Positions 1-4,906 of a stretch of DNA of 5,021 nt are shown here, piece by piece. The DNA comes from Saprospiraceae bacterium (GTDB taxonomy: Bacteria > Bacteroidota > Bacteroidia > Chitinophagales > Saprospiraceae): positions 1-5,021 of the forward strand of contig SLDF01000250.1 in assembly GCA_007125435.1 (NCBI GenBank), written 5' to 3'. The translations under genes were made by a program, and so were the position numbers. The stretch's first letter is position 1. Each line of letters starts with the position of its first letter. The notes beneath the pieces are model-generated. The model made no database searches, had not been told where the DNA came from, and saw only the letters and a list, made by a program, of their open reading frames with translations.

Positions 1-7
1 CTCAAAC

Positions 8-250
8 GTTTACGCTGCGTGGACTTTATCCACTCCGCTGTTTATGCTTGAAGATTACTGTAAGCTTTCAAGTTTTTTGGGATAAAAGCTCCTTACTAAC
101 AAACTGCAGAAAAATTCTCAATAGAAGCTCTGCTATAAACGCGAGCGTAGCGAGTTAAACAGTGAGCAAAGCGAACTAAACGCGAACGATAGTGAGTTAA
201 ACATGAGCGAAGCGAATTCAAAGTTTACGCTTCGCTGTTTAATGTCAAGC
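8..250. repeat. Array of GAGCGNAGCGAG-like motifs with TTAAAC spacers
   Basis: Four degenerate copies of one motif lie in direct orientation: GAGCGTAGCGAG (143-154), GAGCAAAGCGAA (164-175), GAACGATAGTGAG (184-196) and GAGCGAAGCGAA (205-216). Their starts are 21, 20 and 21 bp apart, and the first three units end in TAAAC. Inverted relatives flank the array. At 223-241, GTTTACGCTTCGC is followed by TGTTTA; a second version at 8-44 has the same ends but carries a 5 bp hairpin in its middle (GTGGA 19-23, TCCAC 29-33). No gene is recognisable here. Short open stretches exist but have no start or protein-like composition. The role is unknown: it could be a low-complexity intergenic repeat, a structured RNA tail of an upstream transcript, or a protein-binding array. 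The pattern is directly visible; any function is unproven. Confidence 0.6.
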
Positions 251-275
251 AGTAGGCTAGCGCCTCATTTTTAAA

Positions 276-405
276 GCCATTTATTGACGCTGTTTTGTTT
301 TCTTTATTTGTGTTCGTGAATCTCCTTCGTCGATTTTAAGCCATAATACCCGCCTGCTGCCATCGACAGGTGGCGGGCAGGGATTTTCTAATGCATAATT
401 CGGGT
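276..405 (+). repeat. Single-arm copy of a dispersed intergenic repeat
   Basis: This segment is related to both arms of the element at 3001-3258. First, 345-405 is the reverse complement of 3002-3062 with one mismatch in 61, and weaker matching continues to 331 and 3076. Second, 313-339 is identical over 27 bases, in the same orientation, to 3197-3223. Both of those blocks are preceded by a T-rich 37-base stretch that starts GCCATTTA (276 and 3160). The copy therefore contains one complete arm ending in the inverted-repeat terminus (ATGCATAATTCGGGT, 391-405), but no opposite arm is visible to its left. It ends about 105 bp before truC. It has no coding capacity. It is best read as a decayed or one-sided member of a non-autonomous repeat family. 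Confidence 0.75.
349..377. repeat. GC-rich imperfect hairpin inside the repeat arm
   Basis: CCCGCC (349-354) can pair with GGCGGG (372-377), enclosing 17 bases that can extend the stem imperfectly. It is strikingly GC-rich compared with its AT-rich surroundings. The same 29 bases occur on the opposite strand at 3030-3058. There is no T-tract next to it on the + strand, so it is not a standard intrinsic terminator. It is more likely a structural module of the repeat. Confidence 0.55.
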
Positions 406-470
406 ATAAGTCTATACCTCACTACTAGTCAAAAACCATCCTATTCTATATGGCGTATCTTAAGTATTTA

Positions 471-478
471 TAACTTTG
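471..478 (+). promoter_or_regulatory. Putative Bacteroidota -7 promoter element for truC
   Basis: TAACTTTG matches the Bacteroidota housekeeping -7 consensus TAnnTTTG exactly. It lies 31 bases before the truC start, which would give a leader of roughly 25 bases. No convincing -33 TTG/TTTG element is seen about 20 bases upstream, so the assignment rests on the -7 match and its position. Confidence 0.45.
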
Positions 479-509
479 ACTTCAATGATAATTCAGCAGA
501 AGTAAGCTT

Positions 510-1223
510 ATGGTCTCTACCGACTCATTTGACATATTACACGAAGACAAATACATCATTGCTATTAATAAGCCTCCCGGTATTTTAGTGCACAAGACCA
601 GACTAAGTGAAGATACTGTCTTTCTCTTACAGCAACTGCGCAATCAGATTGGTCGCCATGTATATACGATTCATAGGTTAGATAGAGCCACTTCGGGCGT
701 TATTTTGTTTGCTAAAAGTGCCGAAGTGGCTGCTGAAGTCAGTAAGGTTTTTGAGTTGAGAAAGGTAGAGAAAACTTATCTGGCAATTGTCCGAGGGTGG
801 ATCGATGACTCAGGCGTCATTGATAAAGCATTATCTGATGAAGAAACTAGAAAACTAAAGCCTCAGGATGCGATCACGCATTATCGATGCTTGAGCAGGT
901 CTGAAATCGCTCATAGTATAGGCAATCGATATGATACAGCCCGCTTCTCATTGATCGAGTGCAAGCCGGTGACCGGCAGACGACATCAGATAAGAAAGCA
1001 TTTAGCCCACCTGAGACACCCAATTATTGGCGATAAAAAACACGGCGATGTAAAGCAAAATAAATACTTCAATGCTGTCTTCAAAATCCCATTTTTGTGC
1101 CTACATGCACATAATCTAAAGTTCGAACATCCTTTTGCAGCTAAGGCGTATGATATTTCTGCACCTGTCTTTGATTACTTCAGTCAAGCCATCGATGTTA
1201 CACGATTGACTAAGGGTATTTGA
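510..1223 (+). CDS. truC: tRNA pseudouridine(65) synthase TruC
   Basis: This 237-residue cytoplasmic enzyme of the RluA/TruC family isomerises uridine to pseudouridine in tRNA; the E. coli homologue acts at position 65. The N-terminal NKPPGILVH (20-28) is the family's opening motif. HRLDRATSG (55-63) holds the catalytic Asp58. EKTY (87-90) carries the conserved base-stacking Tyr90. TGRRHQIRKHLAHLRHP (155-171), followed by IIGDKKHGD, is nearly identical to E. coli TruC as I remember it, and is the feature that separates TruC from RluA/C/D. There is no S4 domain, as expected. The start at 510 places the first beta strand (FDILHED) where E. coli TruC begins, so no longer start is needed. The length is slightly below the roughly 260 residues of E. 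coli TruC, which has a longer C-terminus. The gene stands alone, with no Shine-Dalgarno sequence. The only real uncertainty is the exact tRNA set modified. Confidence 0.94.
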   Translation: MVSTDSFDILHEDKYIIAINKPPGILVHKTRLSEDTVFLLQQLRNQIGRHVYTIHRLDRATSGVILFAKSAEVAAEVSKVFELRKVEKTYLAIVRGWIDDSGVIDKALSDEETRKLKPQDAITHYRCLSRSEIAHSIGNRYDTARFSLIECKPVTGRRHQIRKHLAHLRHPIIGDKKHGDVKQNKYFNAVFKIPFLCLHAHNLKFEHPFAAKAYDISAPVFDYFSQAIDVTRLTKGI

Positions 1224-1243
1224 AAAGTACTTTACATCAGCTG

Positions 1244-1378
1244 ATGAGTCGTCAGGCGACTTACGGCAAGATTTTATACAAAAATCATTACTTTTGTTCT
1301 GCAGAAATCAATGAATATCAATTAGACACTTTTTGCTTAATAGCAGAAACAGCCTTATATGATTTTAGGGATATTTGA
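1244..1378 (+). CDS. Possible small protein of 44 residues, unrecognised
   Basis: An ATG at 1244 opens a 44-codon frame ending in TGA at 1376-1378. It begins MSRQATYGKILY and ends AETALYDFRDI. The composition is protein-like: mixed polar and aromatic residues, Tyr/Phe-rich, with two cysteines and no low-complexity runs. It starts 20 bases after the truC stop, so it could be translated from the truC transcript. Against it are its small size, its start inside two palindromes (1235-1246 and 1247-1261), the lack of a ribosome-binding signal, and the fact that no family is recognised. It has no signal peptide or membrane segment. It could equally be a chance frame or a remnant of a longer lost gene. 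Confidence 0.2.
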   Translation: MSRQATYGKILYKNHYFCSAEINEYQLDTFCLIAETALYDFRDI

Positions 1379-1397
1379 GCATACAGACTGAATTGCT

Positions 1398-1418
1398 GTC
1401 TTTTAAAAAAGACTTTTT
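1398..1418 (+). terminator. Weak candidate intrinsic terminator
   Basis: GTCTTTT (1398-1404) pairs with AAAAGAC (1407-1413), and five Ts follow directly (1414-1418). The stem has only two G/C pairs at its base and a very tight loop. It lies 175 bases past the truC stop, but soon after the small ORF. It is plausible as the end of the truC transcript but weak. Confidence 0.3.
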
Positions 1419-1530
1419 ATTTGTATCCCAACCTTTTGATTATTGATGCAGTGTCTACATGTGACAGAGATGATAAATTGTAACAGGCACGCCATTGCTT
1501 AGTAATTTGCTTGTGTCCTTTAGCGATGTC

Positions 1531-1546
1531 ATAGGATTACTCCTAT
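1531..1546. promoter_or_regulatory. Inverted repeat upstream of the lipoprotein gene
   Basis: ATAGGA (1531-1536) and TCCTAT (1541-1546) form a perfect 6 bp inverted repeat around TTAC. It sits 44-59 bases before the lipoprotein start, where an operator or a 5' leader hairpin would lie. No known regulator motif is recognised, and such a short repeat could occur by chance. Confidence 0.25.
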
Positions 1547-1589
1547 TCCCGAAAAGAGAATTATTTAAAACCAAATACTATAAAAAATT

Positions 1590-2756
1590 ATGATTACAGT
1601 TTTTAGAAATGGATTTATTTTATTGCTGATGTCTTCTTTGTTATTTGTGAGCTGTAGCAGAGACGATGACGACTTTGAAGACCTCGATTCCGTGGTGCCC
1701 GAAGAAATTTCTGGTACCATTTCTGCCCCTACTGTACTTGAAAATAGGTTTAATAACCCGGCGGCTGTAGATTATGTGATTACCAGAACTCTGATACTAA
1801 ACGCTAATCTTACAATTGAGCCTGGTGTCCGTATTCAAGTATCTGCGGGTCAAGCCATAGACGTTAGAGCTGAAGGGTCACTGACGGCTGAAGGCACTGC
1901 AGACAACCCTATAATTATCGAGGGTGTTCAACAAACAAGAGGGTTTTGGTCTTACCTTCGTTTTTTTGATTCCAATAATCCTGCCAATAGACTTATTCAC
2001 TGCAAGATTTCAGATGCAGGCTCTAGTTCTTCACAAAATGCAATTGTCTTTATAAGAGGAAATTCACTAGTCATAGTGCAGGATACTGAGATAAGAAATA
2101 GTCAAACCAATGGACTTGTATTAGCCAATGCCAATTCAAGACTTTCTGAGTTTAGAAATAATCTTTTTGCTCAATGTGACTTGTACCCAATGTCTATACA
2201 TAATATCACACATGCTACCTTCATAGATGAAGAAACTGATATTGAAGAGAATAATTCATTCAATGTGATCAGAGTTGGCAATGGAACATTGACCACTCCC
2301 GGGGAGATAAAAAAGACAAAAATACCATTTGTTTTCAACGGCTCTAATCTGATAGAAGCAGACCTTACCGTAGCTCCAGGCGCTCAATTGAGGATGGGAC
2401 CTGGAGCCGCACTGGACGTCAGGCAAGAAGGAAGCCTTAGTATGATAGGAACACCAAATGAAAAAATCACTGTAACAGGAGATGTAGAGACACCAGGCTA
2501 TTTTAATTATATTCGGTTCTTTAGCTCCAACAATCCGCGTAATGAATTTCAGTATGTAGATGTCCTATACGGTGGTGGAAGCACATCTAATAATGCCAAT
2601 ATTTACCTGCGCAACGGTGCTTCTCTTAGCATGAGTCACTCTAGAGTAGCGAATAGTGCGTCATGGGGGCTTAGAGCAGTCTCTAATTCGACGTACGATG
2701 ATCAGGGCAATAATATTTTTGAAAATAATGCAGAAGGTGACATCGACGCCAATTAA
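1590..2756 (+). CDS. Surface-type lipoprotein with duplicated right-handed beta-helix unit
   Basis: This is a 388-residue secreted lipoprotein of unknown specific function. A type II signal peptide runs from Arg6 through a hydrophobic core (residues 8-20) to the lipobox FVSC, with lipidated Cys22. The tail SRDDDDFEDLD directly after it resembles the acidic export signal that places Bacteroidota lipoproteins on the outer face of the outer membrane. The rest is a right-handed parallel beta-helix of the kind marked by LTIEPG and EGSLTAEGTADNPI. It is made of two copies aligning without gaps at an offset of exactly 185 residues: LTIEPG (74-79) with LTVAPG (259-264), YLRFFDSNNP (122-131) with YIRFFSSNNP (307-316), and the NNLF/NNIF segments near 190 and 375. 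The second copy stops at residue 388, just after the helix, so the connector at about 205-243 is not repeated. There are no catalytic motifs, and no type IX secretion tail is visible. The start at 1590 is chosen because it gives a full signal peptide. Binding or structural roles are possible but unproven. Confidence 0.9.
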   Translation: MITVFRNGFILLLMSSLLFVSCSRDDDDFEDLDSVVPEEISGTISAPTVLENRFNNPAAVDYVITRTLILNANLTIEPGVRIQVSAGQAIDVRAEGSLTAEGTADNPIIIEGVQQTRGFWSYLRFFDSNNPANRLIHCKISDAGSSSSQNAIVFIRGNSLVIVQDTEIRNSQTNGLVLANANSRLSEFRNNLFAQCDLYPMSIHNITHATFIDEETDIEENNSFNVIRVGNGTLTTPGEIKKTKIPFVFNGSNLIEADLTVAPGAQLRMGPGAALDVRQEGSLSMIGTPNEKITVTGDVETPGYFNYIRFFSSNNPRNEFQYVDVLYGGGSTSNNANIYLRNGASLSMSHSRVANSASWGLRAVSNSTYDDQGNNIFENNAEGDIDAN

Positions 2757-2810
2757 TGGCCCTAAAACTTCAATGCTAAGATAATTAGCTTAATGCTATG
2801 AAAAAAATTT

Positions 2811-2845
2811 AAGTCCAGAGTGATGGTAGCGCTCTGGACTTTTTG
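2811..2845 (+). terminator. Strong intrinsic terminator after the lipoprotein gene
   Basis: AAGTCCAGAG (2811-2820) pairs perfectly over 10 bp with CTCTGGACTT (2832-2841) around an 11-base loop. The Ts at the end of the stem continue into a run reaching 2844, and an A-run (2801-2807) precedes the stem, so it may act in both directions. It lies 55 bases past the stop codon at 2754-2756. It separates the lipoprotein gene from the fusion gene downstream. Confidence 0.9.
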
Positions 2846-2997
2846 TATACCCATAGAAATCCTTTGAACCCAGTGAGGTCAAAAGATTATCTGCAAAAAA
2901 GGTCATAGCCTCTACTAAATTTCAGTCTATAAGCCTTACCCGAATTTTCCAGCCTTTGCTTTTTTTCGTATATTGTGGCATGGACAGGCAGTGATAC
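2846..2997. other. Intergenic spacer with no visible feature
   Basis: This 152 bp stretch between the terminator and the inverted-repeat element has no ORF, no clear hairpin and no promoter match. It is AT-rich with a T-run near 2960. I see nothing assignable in it. Confidence 0.4.
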
Positions 2998-3000
2998 TTT

Positions 3001-3258
3001 AACCCGGATTATGCATTAGAAAATCCCTGCCCGCCACCTGTCGATGGCAGCAGGCGGGTATTACGGTTTAAAATGGCTTCAAAACAAGGTGCTTTGCTTG
3101 ATTTTGTTCAATCACCGTAGGGGTGACTATGACTCATTCACAAAATCACTTATTTTTTTGCCATTTACTCATATAGCTTTTATTTTTTTTATGGCATTCG
3201 TGAATCTCCTTCGTCGATTTTAACCCTCATTACGAATTTCCAATACATAATCCGGGTT
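3001..3258. mobile_element. MITE-like non-coding element with terminal inverted repeats
   Basis: The left end, AACCCGGATTATGCATTAG (from 3001), and the reverse complement of the right end, AACCCGGATTATGTATTGG (from 3258 leftwards), match at 21 of 24 positions. The element is about 258 bp with no ORF. TTTA occurs at 2998-3001 and again at 3257-3260 and may be a target duplication, but it overlaps the repeat ends by one or two bases, so this is uncertain. The left arm contains the GC-rich hairpin (3030-3058) and is the inverted twin of 345-405. The right arm contains a 27-base block identical to 313-339 but lacks that hairpin. It ends 83 bp before the fusion gene and could influence its expression. 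Being short, non-coding and present more than once, it fits a non-autonomous transposon derivative. A REP-like extragenic palindrome family is the alternative. Confidence 0.65.
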
Positions 3259-3278
3259 TATGCATTGTCGTATTGAAT

Positions 3279-3288
3279 ACCTTAAGGT
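3279..3288. promoter_or_regulatory. Perfect 10 bp palindrome upstream of the fusion gene
   Basis: ACCTTAAGGT reads the same on both strands. It lies 54 bases before the fusion-gene start and 10 bases before a second palindrome. It is a candidate operator half of a paired site; no regulator family is recognised. Confidence 0.25.
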
Positions 3289-3297
3289 TTATACTAA

Positions 3298-3309
3298 CAG
3301 TGATCACTG
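3298..3309. promoter_or_regulatory. Perfect 12 bp palindrome upstream of the fusion gene
   Basis: CAGTGATCACTG is a perfect palindrome 33 bases before the fusion-gene start, in the expected core-promoter zone. The nearby TAAACTTTAC (3314-3323) only loosely resembles the TAnnTTTG element. A dimeric repressor or activator site is a reasonable guess, but the protein is unknown. Confidence 0.35.
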
Positions 3310-3341
3310 GATCATAAACTTTACAAAATAATCATGCGAAT

Positions 3342-4730
3342 ATGGAGGAATTGGTGAAAGTCATTTCGGCTGAATTTTCGAATAATGCGTTGACATATGA
3401 CAATCTGGGAAGATTTGTGCGTTCTGCCAAAAATAAAATCCCAAATTACCATGATGATTTACCAGACATTAAGTCAAAAGATAAGTATTCTAGACGCATT
3501 TTATGCATGGAGCCGTTGGAGTGCGTTTTATTGAGATGGCCTCCGGAAGTAGAGAGTGCAGTCCACTTCCATGATGGTTTTTGGGGCTATGTTTGGGTTT
3601 TGGATGGCATATGCGAAAATGTAGAGTATAAGATTAAGGATGGAAAGATGTTTATCACCAGTCAGCTATATGCTCGAAAAGGCGGTGTCATCGATGAACC
3701 TGATGGAACTATTCACCTCATCAGAAACCCCTCAAAAGATAAGGAATTGATCACTTGTCATTTCTATTATCCTGCTCTGGAGACATTAGATGGCTTAAAG
3801 GTGTACGACCTTGAAAGTGGTAAAATCGGCACGTTGAACGACAAGGCAGCCACGGCTTCTTTTCTAGAGCCTGATGATCATTTTCGGGATTTAGAGGAGG
3901 GGGCTTTTGTCTATCAAACCATGTTAGAAGCTATGCCGACCCAGACGCATAGAATGTGCCCTGTTTTGCCAAAGCCCTCATCTGAGGAGATTAAGTCCAT
4001 GATAGGTGCATATTATGCAGAGCAGGCTTCACAGTACGATTTGTTTGACCTGTCACATCACAGTAGAAAGCAGTATGTTCAAAAGATAAATCAGCTCATA
4101 GCTGAGAAAGTCAAGGGTCTTGAGCAAATTGACAAAGCGCTTGCTATAGCATGTGGTACCGGACGAAGGGCTGCAAAAATCAGGGAGCTCAGTGAAAGAG
4201 CCTATGATATCACATGTGTAGATATCAGTGAAGAAATGTGCTGCCAGGCTACAGAGCGCAATGTGCGTTCTATCGCCGGTGATTGGCTGCGGGTGAATGT
4301 CGGCGATGATATATTTGATGTCACGACATTTTTGTATGCATTTGGTCATATTCCATTTGAGGAAGAGCGAATCGCTGCTCTGAAAAAAATTCACAAACAT
4401 ATGTCTGATGGAGGTCTGCTGTTCATCGACGTTTTTAATCAAGAAGACCAAAATGAATGGGGTCCTAAGGCTGTGAGAAGATTTGAGTCTGATCACTTAG
4501 AAGGATTTGGCTATGACAAGGGTGACCTTTTCTATCGAAAGGCAGACGGTCATGCGCTTTCTTTCTTACACTACTTTACCAGAGAAGAGATGGTAAGTCT
4601 CCTTGAGAAAACAGGGTTTGAAGTTATTGATGTATATAACATTGGTTATGTCAAGAGAAGTGGCGAAGTTCTCGATGGCAAAGATGAGCGGGGATCCTTA
4701 TTCTTTGTCGCACGGAAAGTCCGTCAATAA
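3342..4730 (+). CDS. Cysteine dioxygenase-type cupin fused to SAM-dependent methyltransferase
   Basis: A 462-residue cytoplasmic protein with two catalytic domains. Residues about 1-200 are a cysteine dioxygenase (type I) cupin, a non-haem iron enzyme that oxidises cysteine to cysteine sulfinate. Iron ligands are visible as HFH (His75, His77) and His125 in GTIHLIRNP. Arg51 in KYSRR aligns with the carboxylate-binding Arg60 of mammalian enzyme, pointing to cysteine rather than 3-mercaptopropionate. His140 and Tyr142 match the Ser-His-Tyr triad, with Thr138 in the Ser position. Gly82 replaces the cross-linking cysteine, as is usual in bacteria. Residues about 215-460 are a class I methyltransferase: IACGTGRR (269-276) is the SAM-binding loop, VDISEEM (293-299) holds acidic Asp294, and FDVTTFLYAFGHIP (325-338) and GLLFIDVFN (358-366) follow. 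A linker at about 200-218 joins them. The start at 3342 is the first ATG after an in-frame stop at 3315-3317. There is no signal peptide. The gene stands alone. The methyl acceptor is unknown; a sulfur-containing amino acid product of the first domain is a natural but untested guess. Confidence 0.9.
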   Translation: MEELVKVISAEFSNNALTYDNLGRFVRSAKNKIPNYHDDLPDIKSKDKYSRRILCMEPLECVLLRWPPEVESAVHFHDGFWGYVWVLDGICENVEYKIKDGKMFITSQLYARKGGVIDEPDGTIHLIRNPSKDKELITCHFYYPALETLDGLKVYDLESGKIGTLNDKAATASFLEPDDHFRDLEEGAFVYQTMLEAMPTQTHRMCPVLPKPSSEEIKSMIGAYYAEQASQYDLFDLSHHSRKQYVQKINQLIAEKVKGLEQIDKALAIACGTGRRAAKIRELSERAYDITCVDISEEMCCQATERNVRSIAGDWLRVNVGDDIFDVTTFLYAFGHIPFEEERIAALKKIHKHMSDGGLLFIDVFNQEDQNEWGPKAVRRFESDHLEGFGYDKGDLFYRKADGHALSFLHYFTREEMVSLLEKTGFEVIDVYNIGYVKRSGEVLDGKDERGSLFFVARKVRQ

Positions 4731-4767
4731 CACTCGAGCATTCCATCAGCGATGTGTAGTGGGTCAC

Positions 4768-4809
4768 GAGCGCATGCGAGTGAGTCCTCAGGACCGAGCG
4801 TATAGCGAG
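4768..4809. repeat. GAGCG...GCGAG motifs downstream of the fusion gene
   Basis: GAGCGCATGCGAG (4768-4780) and GAGCGTATAGCGAG (4796-4809) are variants of the motif arrayed at 141-222. Between them is a near-palindromic GTCCTCAGGAC (4784-4794). The units are 28 bases apart rather than 20-21. The block starts 37 bases past the stop codon and has no T-tract, so it is not a classical terminator. The two distant sites show that the motif recurs in intergenic DNA of this genome. Confidence 0.45.
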
Positions 4810-4825
4810 CCCCGAAACGAGTCTG

Positions 4826-4862
4826 AAAATAGTCGTCGTATGATCTAAGTCGCAACTATTTT
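4826..4862. repeat. Inverted repeat AAAATAGT / ACTATTTT
   Basis: AAAATAGT (4826-4833) and ACTATTTT (4855-4862) are perfectly complementary across a 21-base loop. The stem has one G/C pair, and the right arm ends in four Ts. It might end the fusion-gene transcript, but it is too weak to call a terminator with confidence. Confidence 0.25.
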
Positions 4863-4868
4863 GAGTGA

Positions 4869-4906
4869 GATCGAAGTAAAAAAATACGCGCATAGCCCAA
4901 GGGCTA
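4869..4906 (-). terminator. Possible terminator for a leftward gene beyond the window
   Basis: TAGCCC (4893-4898) and GGGCTA (4901-4906) pair perfectly around AA. Read on the - strand, the hairpin is followed nine bases later by a run of seven Ts (4878-4884 reversed). The gap between stem and T-run is longer than ideal and the loop is only two bases. No coding frame is convincing between 4907 and 5021, so the gene it would serve would have to lie further right. Confidence 0.2.

Larger units (their letters stand above)
1224..1589. other. Intergenic region between truC and the lipoprotein gene
   Basis: This 366 bp region has no confident gene. It holds a perfect 12 bp palindrome, CATCAGCTGATG (1235-1246), and a short hairpin AGTCG/CGACT (1247-1251 and 1257-1261) just after the truC stop. 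It also holds a doubtful 44-codon ORF, a weak terminator-like hairpin at 1398-1418 and an inverted repeat at 1531-1546. One exact TAnnTTTG match (TACTTTTG, 1289-1296) lies about 300 bp before the next start, far for its promoter. A near match, TAGTAATTTG (1500-1509), is better placed but has the wrong spacing. The last 30 bases before the lipoprotein start are AT-rich with no Shine-Dalgarno, typical of Bacteroidota leaders. Confidence 0.5.

Noticed and set aside
3..158. Frame open from the left edge for 51 codons, possibly the end of an upstream gene
   Set aside because: The translation is not convincing as protein and it runs into the repeat array before its stop, so chance openness is more likely.
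141..222. Possible CRISPR array
   Set aside because: The units are degenerate and about 20 bp long with no unique spacers between them, and no cas gene is nearby.
370..588. Open frame of 72 codons on the + strand
   Set aside because: It starts inside the dispersed repeat and runs into truC in another frame; the translation shows no domain and truC is unmistakable.
1452..1466. TGTC-N7-GACA dyad as a Crp/Fnr-like binding site
   Set aside because: It lacks the TGTGA/TCACA core and is about 125 bp from the next start; a four-base dyad is easily due to chance.
345..3062. Composite transposon carrying truC and the lipoprotein gene
   Set aside because: No transposase is present, truC is a housekeeping gene, and the repeats look like ends of small non-coding elements instead.
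4053..4496. Open frame of 147 codons on the - strand
   Set aside because: It lies entirely within the methyltransferase domain, which has clear motifs on the + strand; this is a reverse-strand shadow.
4712..4724. Hairpin ACGGA/TCCGT at the end of the fusion gene as a terminator
   Set aside because: It lies inside the last codons, has a 5 bp stem and no following T-run.
4603..4893. Two overlapping open frames of about 80 codons on opposite strands
   Set aside because: Both overlap the end of the fusion gene and extend into the GAGCG repeat region; the translations have no recognisable features.
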